64,000 nt of DNA from Petrocella sp024636985 (lineage in GTDB: Bacteria > Bacillota > Clostridia > Lachnospirales > Vallitaleaceae): NCBI GenBank assembly GCA_024636985.1, contig JAGXFY010000045.1, positions 1 through 64,000 on the forward strand, in the 5' to 3' direction. Below are positions 17,036 to 24,691 of this stretch, in pieces (positions within the stretch are counted from its first letter, which is position 1; each line of letters begins with the position of its first letter). The position numbers and the translations under genes were made by a program. The notes beneath the pieces were generated by a model. The model saw only the letters and a list, made by a program, of their open reading frames with translations. It was not told the origin of the DNA and did no database searches.

Positions 17036-17175
17036 CTCTCCTTTATCTCCCAGAAGATAAAGGATATAGCTAAGTTTCACAAATCAGTCATAGATATATA
17101 GATTCCGTTGAAGCATTCGGAACTATATACCTCTGACTGAAGCTCAACTAATAGCTCTCTCCTTTATCTCCCAGA
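17036..17175. repeat. Palindromic element core flanked by a 19-bp direct repeat
   Basis: CTCTCCTTTATCTCCCAGA occurs at 17036-17054 and again, identical, at 17157-17175. Between them, 17070-17154 forms a long imperfect hairpin (TCAGTCA/TGACTGA outside, TATATAG/CTATATA and TTCCG/CGGAA inside). That 85-base core aligns with the reverse complement of 4524-4610 by eye at roughly 70%. The left direct repeat can also pair with AGATAAAGGA as its own hairpin. No coding frame is present. Confidence 0.7.
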
Positions 17176-17294
17176 TTAAAGTTATAAAAGGACTTTGTAA
17201 GCCATTTTGCAATATATGCAGATGGCGTGCAAAGTTCTTTTTATTGTTCAAAAGACAGATTTCAAGGATTTTCAATGAAATGAGCTATAAGATA

Positions 17295-17322
17295 TTGACA
17301 TATGAGCGTCTTCTGTTATAAT
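17295..17322 (+). promoter_or_regulatory. Promoter of thrS
   Basis: TTGACA at 17295 and TATAAT at 17317 are 16 bases apart. Transcription would start near 17329, just before the T-box leader. Confidence 0.88.
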
Positions 17323-17339
17323 TATGCTATTACATATCA

Positions 17340-17557
17340 ATAAATCGTTGAAGAGACAAGTAGAATGAAGTACGGATTAACAGAGAGAAAATCATAGTTG
17401 AGAGATTTTTATTCCTATTCATTTGAAGACTACCTCTGAGAGATTCTAATACAATCCGTTGACTACGTTATCGTCGAATGAAGTGATAGGAAACTATTAT
17501 TAGGGTGGAACCGCGGGTTGACTCGTCCCTTGCTAATGCAAGCGATGGGTCTTTTTT
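17340..17557 (+). promoter_or_regulatory. T-box leader controlling thrS
   Basis: The conserved T-box sequence AGGGTGGAACCGCGG lies at 17502-17516. Stem I is visible as ACGGATT pairing with AATCCGT and CAGAG with CTCTG. The segment GACTACC next to it offers ACU/ACC threonine specifier codons. A terminator follows at 17520-17557 (GACTCGTCCCTTGC pairing with GCAAGCGATGGGTC, then TTTTTT). Uncharged tRNA-Thr should favour the antiterminator and allow thrS expression. Confidence 0.95.
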
Positions 17558-17625
17558 GTTTTGTATAAAGTGCACCAATTTGACCATAACGCGTATCAAG
17601 TAAATTGAAGAAAGAAGGAGAAAAA

Positions 17626-19512
17626 ATGATTATAACATTGAAAGATGGCAATACATTAGAATTTGAACAAAAAGTAAGTGTACTGGATATAGCAAAAACC
17701 ATTAGTGAAGGCCTAGCAAGACAAGCTTTGGTCGGTGAGGTTGATGGAGCAATAGCAGACTTAAGAGATGAAGTAAGTGAAGATGCCCAAGTAAATATAC
17801 TTACCTTCAATGACAAAGCCGGCAAAAAAGCTTTTTGGCATTCAGCATCCCATTTGCTGGCCCATGCAGTAAAAAGACTTTATCCGGAAACAAAACTAGC
17901 TATAGGACCGGCAATAGACAATGGTTTCTATTATGATTTAGATCGCGCGACACCTTTTTCAGTAGAAGAATTGGCACTTATTGAAGGTGAAATGAAGAAA
18001 ATCGCATCTGAGAACTTGGAGATTACCAGATTTGAGTTACCAAGAGAAGCGGCTATCGAACTCATGCAGGAGAAATCAGAAGACTATAAAGTTGAGTTGA
18101 TTCAGGATTTACCTGAGGATGCTAAGATCTCCTTTTATCAACAAGGTGACTTTGTTGACTTATGTGCAGGTCCTCATATTGTTAGAACCAAAGACATTAA
18201 GGCATTTAAGTTGACCAGTGTTGCGGGCGCCTATTGGCGTGGTTCTGAAGACAACAAGATGTTAACGAGAATCTATGGTACAGCTTTTCCTAAGGCGAAG
18301 GATCTGAAGGAATATCTAGATATGATTGAAGAAGCCAAAAAAAGAGATCATCGTAAACTAGGAAAAGAACTTGAACTCTTCACAATGTATGATGAAGGCC
18401 CAGGATTCCCTGTATTTTTAAACAAAGGTATTATTCTCAAGGATATATTGATTAAATACTGGAAAGAAATACATAAGAAAAATGGCTATGAAGAAGTGTC
18501 AACGCCGATTATCTTAAACAAAAGTCTGTGGGAAACTTCGGGACATTGGGATCATTATAGGGATAACATGTACACAACTCAAATAGATGATGAAGATTTT
18601 GCGGTTAAACCAATGAACTGTCCAGGTGGCATGCTGGCTTTTAAAACAAAGCAACATTCCTATAGAGATCTACCTCTTAGAATGGGCGAACTAGGTTTGG
18701 TTCACCGTCATGAAATGAGTGGGGCTCTGCATGGTCTTATGCGTGTACGAAGCTTTACCCAAGATGATGCCCATATATTTATGACCAGATCACAGGTAAC
18801 AGAAGAGATCATAAACGTTATTAATCTGATTGATGAAGTTTATGCAAAATTCGGTTTCAGTTATCATGTGGAATTATCCACCAAGCCGGAAGGCAGTATT
18901 GGGGTACAAGAAGATTGGGATATGGCAGAAGCATCTTTAAAAGAAGCCTTAGATCAAAAAGGGATGGCCTATATCTTAAATGAAGGCGATGGAGCCTTCT
19001 ATGGTCCTAAGATTGACTTCCATTTAAGAGACTGTATTGGACGTACTTGGCAATGTGGCACCATTCAACTCGACTTCCAATTGCCTCAGAGATTTGAGCT
19101 TGAGTATATTGAGCATGATAACTCTAAGCAAAGGCCCATCATGTTACACCGTGTTGTTTATGGATCTATTGAGCGTTTTATCGGAATCTTGATAGAACAC
19201 TTTGCAGGTGCATTCCCTTACTGGTTAGCACCGGTACAAGTGAAAGTACTACCAATATCACCAGAATTTGATGATTATGCCAAAGAAGTAATGGCTAAAC
19301 TCGATGAACAAGGTGTTCGAGTAGAGGGTGACCTTAGAAACGAACGTATCGGCTACAAGATCCGAGAAGGTGGTATGGAGAAAATCCCATTCCTATTAAT
19401 CGTAGGCGAGAATGAGCGAAACGCCGAATCCGTCTCAATACGACCCTTTGGTCAACAAAAAAATGATGAAATGTCCTTAGTTGACTTCATAGAAAAAGTC
19501 AAAGAACTATAA
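17626..19512 (+). CDS. thrS: Threonyl-tRNA synthetase
   Basis: Charges tRNA-Thr. A TGS domain (residues 1-60) is followed by the editing domain (FWHSASHLLAHAVKRLYPE), the class II catalytic core (MNCPGGMLAFK with zinc Cys, GLVHRHEMSGAL for motif 2, HRVVYGSIERFIGILIEH for motif 3) and the anticodon-binding domain (LPISPEFDDYA onward). Start 17626 is chosen because AAGGAG lies just before it; an in-frame TTG at 17605 has no such site. About 628 residues. Regulated by the T-box upstream. Confidence 0.97.
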   Translation: MIITLKDGNTLEFEQKVSVLDIAKTISEGLARQALVGEVDGAIADLRDEVSEDAQVNILTFNDKAGKKAFWHSASHLLAHAVKRLYPETKLAIGPAIDNGFYYDLDRATPFSVEELALIEGEMKKIASENLEITRFELPREAAIELMQEKSEDYKVELIQDLPEDAKISFYQQGDFVDLCAGPHIVRTKDIKAFKLTSVAGAYWRGSEDNKMLTRIYGTAFPKAKDLKEYLDMIEEAKKRDHRKLGKELELFTMYDEGPGFPVFLNKGIILKDILIKYWKEIHKKNGYEEVSTPIILNKSLWETSGHWDHYRDNMYTTQIDDEDFAVKPMNCPGGMLAFKTKQHSYRDLPLRMGELGLVHRHEMSGALHGLMRVRSFTQDDAHIFMTRSQVTEEIINVINLIDEVYAKFGFSYHVELSTKPEGSIGVQEDWDMAEASLKEALDQKGMAYILNEGDGAFYGPKIDFHLRDCIGRTWQCGTIQLDFQLPQRFELEYIEHDNSKQRPIMLHRVVYGSIERFIGILIEHFAGAFPYWLAPVQVKVLPISPEFDDYAKEVMAKLDEQGVRVEGDLRNERIGYKIREGGMEKIPFLLIVGENERNAESVSIRPFGQQKNDEMSLVDFIEKVKEL

Positions 19513-19515
19513 AAA

Positions 19516-19549
19516 AGTTAAAGTGTCAAACTCAGTCTGACACTTTAAC
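19516..19549 (-). terminator. Hairpin terminator for the minus-strand deaminase unit
   Basis: GTTAAAGTGTCA pairs with TGACACTTTAAC. On the minus strand it is followed by TTTTTTATAG; on the plus strand the tail is not T-rich. Its arms resemble the ends of the palindromic element at 4506-4628 (GTTAAGGTGTCAAA and TAACCATAA). Confidence 0.65.
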
Positions 19550-19571
19550 CATAAAAACAAATTAATCCTAT

Positions 19572-19615
19572 AATAAATGTTGAAGTGATATTCACTCAAC
19601 ATTTATTTTTTTGCG
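19572..19615 (+). terminator. Terminator of thrS
   Basis: AATAAATGTTGA pairs with TCAACATTTATT, with AGTGA/TCACT continuing the stem. A run of T follows. Confidence 0.9.
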
Positions 19616-19785
19616 AAAATTTAAGAGAAAAAAAACGTTTATATAATCAAGTCACTATTACAATCATCAAACAAACAACATAAAGTATGCGTAATTTTAA
19701 TAAGTAAAATCGTAAGAGCTATATGATGAGCTAAGAGTGACTAATAATACCATAATAGCCAATATCGATCATGAAGTTCCTGGAA

Positions 19786-19877
19786 CAGTGTGTATGACTT
19801 AAGCTAGTCTGCATGGATGCAGACCGCCGACTTTTGGTGCAGGACGCACCAATCGGAGGCCGTAGTTATATACACTG
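19786..19877 (+). ncRNA. Candidate structured RNA with a three-way junction (class unknown)
   Basis: P1 pairs CAGTGTGTATGACT (19786-19799) with AGTTATATACACTG (19864-19877) through 14 pairs. Two are G:U on the plus strand but would be A:C mismatches on the minus strand, so the plus strand is favoured. P2 is GTCTGCA/TGCAGAC with loop TGGA. P3 stacks CGCCGA/TCGGAG and TTGGTGC/GCACCAA with loop AGGAC and a CTT bulge. It lies between the thrS terminator and the convergent deaminase gene. The rest of 19616-19924 shows nothing I can assign. No known riboswitch or ribozyme core is recognised. Confidence 0.55.
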
Positions 19878-19924
19878 TGGAAGGGTTTTCATGGGACCTC
19901 TTTAGAAACATATTCATTTTATCC

Positions 19925-21286
19925 CTAACCCCTAACTCTCCTAACCAAATCAACTGCAGTCTTATGGGCATCTTTAGCCATTTGCTCCGTATCAATCTTC
20001 TGTAGCACACCGTCTTTAGAGACAATCTCACCTGCGACAATGGTCATCTTAGTATAAGAATGATTACCAAGACATACAAGTGAAACCAAAGGATCGTGAC
20101 AACCGGCATACTCAATCCCGGACAAATCAAAGAGATTAAGATCTGCTGCCATACCTGGCGCTAGATATCCGGTGTCGGTTCTTCCAAGAACCTGTGCGCC
20201 ACCTCTTGTAGATATTTTTAGAATATTATAGGCATCTAGACCTTCTGTACCGTACTTAAGATGATTGAGCAAATAAGCCCGTCTAACTTCCTCCCACATA
20301 TTTGAACCATCATTACTAGCACTTCCATCCACAGCAATACTGATGTTGGCACCTATATTATGAAGTTCTGACGTTCTGCAGATACCACTGTTAAGCTTCA
20401 TATTGCTAGAAGGACAATGGGCAATACCGGAGCCATTGAGACGATGTATTTCATGATCATCTAGGAAAATGCCATGGGCGTACCAAACATCTTTTCCGAC
20501 CCAACCCAGATCCTCCATGAGCTCAAAAGGCCTACGTCCATATTTTTCTAGGCAGAAGGCTTCTTCATCTAAGGTCTCAGCTAAATGGGTATGCATCATG
20601 ACCTTATGTTCTCTGGCAAGTAGGGCTGTGTTTTTCATTAGGTCAGTCGTTACTGAAAAAGGTGAGCAAGGTGCCAGTGCAATTCTAGTCATAGCATAGT
20701 CGGATGGGTCATGATACGTCTGAATGAGTCTAAGAGAATCTTCAAGAATAAGAGACTCTTCTTGAACAACCGTCATGGGCGGCAAGCCACCATGATCTCT
20801 CCCAAGAGACATAGAACCTCTTGTGGCATGGAACCGCATACCAATGTCTTTTGCAGCTTGAATCTGTTCATCAATTAAAGTAGAAGGCTGCCCATTTGGA
20901 AAAACATAATGATGATCGGCAGTTAAGGTGCAACCGGTGCGTAATAATTCTGAGAAACCAACCATGGCACCATGATACACAGCTGTTGGAGTCAGATGTT
21001 GCCAGAATTCATAAAGACCAATCAGCCAAGGGAAAAGCGGTTTTTCTTGAACTTCTTTAAGACCTCTAAACAAGGTTTGATAAAGATGATGATGGGTGTT
21101 AACAAATCCGGGTAAGGCAACAAGACCTTTACAGTCGATAATCTTAGTATCTGTAGCTGAAGGTAGGTCGTGGCCGATAGCGGTTATAACACCATTTACA
21201 ATGAGTAGGTCCTGATGCTCCAAGTGTTCTTCCTGATTATTAAACGTATAGATGTGGTCAATGTTCTTTAACAATAACGATGACAT
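19925..21286 (-). CDS. Amidohydrolase, 8-oxoguanine deaminase-like
   Basis: A metal-dependent deaminase of the amidohydrolase superfamily. Visible metal ligands: HxH in NTHHHLYQTLFRGL (near residue 60), His in MMHTHLAET (near 230), YAHGIF (near 265) and Asp in AVDGSASND (near 315). PLFPWL and SSNMKLNSG fit the 8-oxoguanine deaminase/hydroxyatrazine hydrolase group. The likely role is hydrolysis of 8-oxoguanine to urate and ammonia in purine salvage or disposal, but related purine or triazine substrates are possible. Start 21286 is chosen over 21313 because AGGAGG lies just before it, giving 453 residues. It stands alone with its own promoter and attenuator. Confidence 0.82.
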   Translation of the reverse strand: MSSLLLKNIDHIYTFNNQEEHLEHQDLLIVNGVITAIGHDLPSATDTKIIDCKGLVALPGFVNTHHHLYQTLFRGLKEVQEKPLFPWLIGLYEFWQHLTPTAVYHGAMVGFSELLRTGCTLTADHHYVFPNGQPSTLIDEQIQAAKDIGMRFHATRGSMSLGRDHGGLPPMTVVQEESLILEDSLRLIQTYHDPSDYAMTRIALAPCSPFSVTTDLMKNTALLAREHKVMMHTHLAETLDEEAFCLEKYGRRPFELMEDLGWVGKDVWYAHGIFLDDHEIHRLNGSGIAHCPSSNMKLNSGICRTSELHNIGANISIAVDGSASNDGSNMWEEVRRAYLLNHLKYGTEGLDAYNILKISTRGGAQVLGRTDTGYLAPGMAADLNLFDLSGIEYAGCHDPLVSLVCLGNHSYTKMTIVAGEIVSKDGVLQKIDTEQMAKDAHKTAVDLVRRVRG

Positions 21287-21302
21287 AGAAACCTCCTTAA
21301 AT

Positions 21303-21353
21303 AAAAAAACCACAAAATATCTGCATCAATAAAACAGAGTATTTTTTGTGGTT
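21303..21353 (-). terminator. Terminator in the 5' leader of the deaminase gene (attenuator)
   Basis: On the minus strand AACCACAAAA pairs with TTTTGTGGTT, and CTCTG/CAG strengthen the stem. A T run follows and ends about 10 bases before AGGAGG of the deaminase. The promoter lies only about 60 bases upstream. A smaller hairpin (AACTAAACAC pairing with GTGTTGAGTT) precedes it. This arrangement implies regulated termination. Confidence 0.75.
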
Positions 21354-21390
21354 AACTCAACACAGGTGTTTAGTTCTTTGGTCTAAGATA

Positions 21391-21419
21391 ATTATACAAC
21401 AGACTACCTTTTGGTGCAA
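21391..21419 (-). promoter_or_regulatory. Promoter of the deaminase gene
   Basis: On the minus strand TTGCAC (21419-21414) and TATAAT (21396-21391) are 17 bases apart. Transcription would start near 21384, leaving a leader of about 98 bases. Confidence 0.8.
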
Positions 21420-21539
21420 TCCATTAGATCTTTGCTTATGTGACAAAACGATAGAGTTTAACGAATGAAATTGGAAGTCTTTGCCATTTTTAGGATTATA
21501 TGTAAATATAGACAATAAAAACTATGGAAATAACAATAT

Positions 21540-21560
21540 ATTTGTTTAAAATAAACAAAT
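21540..21560. promoter_or_regulatory. Perfect palindrome upstream of the Tad promoter (operator candidate)
   Basis: ATTTGTTTA and TAAACAAAT form perfect 9-base arms around AAA. It ends five bases before the -35 box at 21566. The placement suits an activator or repressor dimer. Confidence 0.5.
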
Positions 21561-21565
21561 TATAC

Positions 21566-21594
21566 TTTACAATTAAATATCTGTTCAGTATAAT
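21566..21594 (+). promoter_or_regulatory. Promoter of the Tad/Flp operon
   Basis: TTTACA at 21566 and TATAAT at 21589 are 17 bases apart, 28 bases before the first gene. Confidence 0.8.
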
Positions 21595-21621
21595 TAGGAG
21601 GTCATGTAAAGGGAGGCAATT

Positions 21622-22695
21622 ATGCGTTGTAGAATATTAATCGGTGGGGGCGATCAAGAGTATAATGTTCAATTGATAGAAAACCTAGTTCTGTCTAGAG
21701 AGAACCAGTTTGAATTAACACTACTTAAAAAAAAGGACAATCTTGAAGAAGACTTGAATTCGAATCATTATGATCTCATCTTATTAAGTGAGGAACTCAT
21801 GGCACTGGCGTGTGGCATGATTCCAGAAGATAAGGAAGCGCGTATGGTGTTAATGGTTGAAGGTCATACGGGGTATCACCTTCAAGGGATGCACACCCTA
21901 TTTAAATACCAAAAAGTAAAAGAGATTGAGTCAACCATCAATGATCTGTTTCTTAAAGTAACAGCCAAAGAATGGGTCAACAAAAAAAACGGAAACCTGA
22001 AATTAATAGGCTGTTACAGCCCGGCAGGAGGCTCCGGGAATACGACAATTGCTCAAATCATTTCAGCTTCCAAGGCGAATCAAGGTTACAAAGTACTTTT
22101 TTTAAGCTTAGAATCCTTTCCGAGTTATGATATGACCTATCAAGGCACTTCAGCAGATAACTTATCGGATTATATGATGCATATCATGTCAAAAAGTAAT
22201 TGGATGATGGGACTTGAGAAGATGAAGTGTGTAGATTCGGTATCAGGCATCCATTATCTGATGCCTGCCATTAGCGAAGGTGACTTATCCGGCTTTGAAC
22301 AAAAGATGTGGTTGACATGGATCGACTATATGATTGAAAAAAGTGACTATGACTATATGGTTATAGATTTTGCCCAAGACTTTTTAGGAAAAACTCTTGA
22401 GCTAATTAAAAAATGTCATCACAAAGTATTTAATGTACGTGGTGACGTTAAGGGATATAAAAAGTGGTTGGTATTTTTAGAAGACCTAAATAGACTAAGT
22501 GAGGAAGAAATCTTAAAGGATAAGACCGTGATTATCAATCAAGTCTTTCCATCATCCAAATTATTTGTAACAGAGGGTGATATAACGTTGAGTTTTGATG
22601 ATAGGTTAATAGAAGAAACGGTTGATGGCAGAATTATATTCAACAACCAATCCATAGCTTATGAAAAAATCGAAAGGCTGATGCGTCATGTTTGA
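21622..22695 (+). CDS. TadZ/CpaE-like ATPase of the pilus machine
   Basis: A 357-residue protein with an N-terminal receiver-like region lacking clear phosphorylation residues, then a MinD/ParA-type ATPase domain. The nucleotide loop reads SPAGGSGNTTIA (near residue 135), a deviant Walker A as in CpaE/TadZ. VIDFAQDFLG follows near 245. In other species TadZ places the pilus assembly machine at a cell site. RBS GGGAGG precedes ATG 21622. It overlaps cpaF by eight bases. Confidence 0.8.
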   Translation: MRCRILIGGGDQEYNVQLIENLVLSRENQFELTLLKKKDNLEEDLNSNHYDLILLSEELMALACGMIPEDKEARMVLMVEGHTGYHLQGMHTLFKYQKVKEIESTINDLFLKVTAKEWVNKKNGNLKLIGCYSPAGGSGNTTIAQIISASKANQGYKVLFLSLESFPSYDMTYQGTSADNLSDYMMHIMSKSNWMMGLEKMKCVDSVSGIHYLMPAISEGDLSGFEQKMWLTWIDYMIEKSDYDYMVIDFAQDFLGKTLELIKKCHHKVFNVRGDVKGYKKWLVFLEDLNRLSEEEILKDKTVIINQVFPSSKLFVTEGDITLSFDDRLIEETVDGRIIFNNQSIAYEKIERLMRHV

Positions 22696-23938
22696 TCAAA
22701 AGACAACCCGTGATCATCATTATTATGATTTAATAAGTGAAGTGCGTAATGAAATGGGACTCATGGATGATTTGCCGGATGAGCAAGTTGAAGCCCTTAT
22801 CGAAACGGCTTTAAAAAAAATGACCCAGAGAACCTATCTACCTCTTAAAACGAGACTACACCTAAAAGAGAAAGTATTTAATGCTCTAAGGCGGTTGGAC
22901 ATTCTTCAACCTCTTGTAGATGACAAAAGCATAACTGAAATCATGGTAAATGGGGTTAAAGATATTTTTATCGAAAGAAACGGTCACGTAACGCGCTTGG
23001 ATTATACTTTTGATTCACAAGAACAACTTGAAAACATTATTCAGATGATTGTATCAAAGGTAAATAGAGTTGTGAATGAATCCTCTCCCATTTGTGACGC
23101 CAGATTGGCAGATGGATCAAGAATCAATGTAGTACTACCACCAATTGCGTTAAAGGGCCCAACGTTAACGATTAGAAAATTCCCACAAAAACCGATTGAT
23201 ATGTCAGATTTGGTGACTTGGGAAAGTATTTCATCAGAAGTTGCCTTGGTGCTTCAAACACTTGTCAAAGCCAAATATAATATTTTCATTTGTGGCGGAA
23301 CGGGTTCGGGTAAGACAACTTTTCTTAATGTCTTGTCAAACGCTATACCGGATGATGAAAGAATCATTACCATAGAAGATTCAGCAGAATTGCAGATTAA
23401 CAAAGTGTCAAATCTAGTCAGTCTTGAGACGAGAAATGCCAATGTTGAAGGGCGAGGTACAATTACCATTAAAGACTTAATAAAATCATCTCTTCGAATG
23501 CGACCGGATAGAATTGTTGTAGGGGAAGTTAGGGGACACGAAGCGTTGGACATGCTCCAAGCCATGAATACCGGTCATGACGGTTCTTTGTCTACCGGAC
23601 ACGGGAATTCTACCACAGACATGCTAAGCCGCCTTGAAACCATGGTTCTGACAGGTTCGGCAATGCCCCTTGAGGCGATTAGGCAGCAGATAGCTTCAGC
23701 TGTTGAAGTCATGGTGCATCTGGGCAGACTGAGAGATAAATCAAGAAAAGTTTTGGAAGTGGTGGAGATTGTAACCTACAAGGAGGGAGAAGTCGTTATG
23801 AACCCCTTATATGCTTTTCAAGAAGATGAGCAATCAACCGATGAAAAAGTACATGGTCAATTAGTTAGAAGTGGTAATCAGCTTCAAAACCGTGAAAAAT
23901 TACTCTTATCTAATATGAAGGAGTGTTTACCGATATGA
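22688..23938 (+). CDS. cpaF: CpaF/TadA secretion ATPase
   Basis: The hexameric ATPase that powers Tad/Flp pilus assembly. ITEIMVNGVKDIFIER (near residue 80) is the family N-terminal signature. Walker A is CGGTGSGKTTFLN (near 205), followed by ITIEDSAELQ, RMRPDRIVVGEVRG and MNTGHDGSLSTGH. Length 416 is typical. The stop overlaps the next gene (ATGA). Confidence 0.93.
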   Translation: MFDQKTTRDHHYYDLISEVRNEMGLMDDLPDEQVEALIETALKKMTQRTYLPLKTRLHLKEKVFNALRRLDILQPLVDDKSITEIMVNGVKDIFIERNGHVTRLDYTFDSQEQLENIIQMIVSKVNRVVNESSPICDARLADGSRINVVLPPIALKGPTLTIRKFPQKPIDMSDLVTWESISSEVALVLQTLVKAKYNIFICGGTGSGKTTFLNVLSNAIPDDERIITIEDSAELQINKVSNLVSLETRNANVEGRGTITIKDLIKSSLRMRPDRIVVGEVRGHEALDMLQAMNTGHDGSLSTGHGNSTTDMLSRLETMVLTGSAMPLEAIRQQIASAVEVMVHLGRLRDKSRKVLEVVEIVTYKEGEVVMNPLYAFQEDEQSTDEKVHGQLVRSGNQLQNREKLLLSNMKECLPI

Positions 23939-24690
23939 CTTTGCAAAGCAACATCTATTATAATAGATGTTATTATACTAAAAAAGAATGGACCTGGCAT
24001 GTAATTTGGGGTATGGCATATTACTTTATTATGGGCATGATTTTTTTTAATCATCTAATCCTTGCAAGCATTGCATGCTTAGGTGTTTACTTTCATATAA
24101 AAGCACAAAAAGCATTATCCATAAAAAAAAGAAAACATAGATTGAGAGAGCAATTTCGTGAAGCCATGTATACCCTGTCTTCCTCTTTGTCAGCTGGAAG
24201 ATCAGCAGAGCAGGCTTGCATACAGACATTAGCAGATCTTCAGATTCTTTATGATCACCAAACCGATATCATTATAGAATGGTCACTCATCGTGAAAAAG
24301 CTCAACATGAACGAGACCTTAGAGTCTGCGCTTGAGGATTTAGCGCTACGAGCAGGCGTTGAAGATATTCATAATTTTACAGGTGTTTTTATTATGGCAA
24401 AAAGAACTGGTGGTGATTTAATAAGGATAATAAGAGAGACAACGCACATGATTAATGAAAAAATAGAGATTCAAAAGGAAATAGATCTATTGGTTGTGCA
24501 AAAACAATTTGAACAAAAAATACTTTCATACATTATTCCGGGCATGATCGTGTTTTTTCAATTAACATCACCGGAATTCCTAGGTCCTTTGTATACGACA
24601 CTGATAGGTAGAATGGTAATGGTCTTTGCACTATTTTTGTATATGCTCAGCCGTAAAATCGGAGAAAAGATTGTTAGTATAGAGGTGTGA
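23935..24690 (+). CDS. TadB-like inner membrane platform protein
   Basis: A 251-residue T2SSF-family protein. Two helices near residues 15-50 and two near the C-terminus enclose a cytoplasmic helical domain containing LREQFREAMYTLSSSLSAGR. This is the TadB pattern. Start 23935 overlaps the cpaF stop and follows AAGGAG; an upstream frame start at 23923 lies inside that ribosome site. Confidence 0.83.
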   Translation: MTLQSNIYYNRCYYTKKEWTWHVIWGMAYYFIMGMIFFNHLILASIACLGVYFHIKAQKALSIKKRKHRLREQFREAMYTLSSSLSAGRSAEQACIQTLADLQILYDHQTDIIIEWSLIVKKLNMNETLESALEDLALRAGVEDIHNFTGVFIMAKRTGGDLIRIIRETTHMINEKIEIQKEIDLLVVQKQFEQKILSYIIPGMIVFFQLTSPEFLGPLYTTLIGRMVMVFALFLYMLSRKIGEKIVSIEV

Positions 24691-24691
24691 T

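Noticed and set aside
19817..20005. 62-codon plus-strand frame over the structured RNA
   Set aside because: No ribosome site, it crosses the stems P2 and P3, and it enters the deaminase gene antisense.
21425..21520. TATAATCC...ATGGC string on the minus strand, resembling the start of a purine riboswitch upstream of the deaminase
   Set aside because: The conserved junction segment and third stem are missing, and a consensus promoter lies downstream of it, so it would not be in the transcript.
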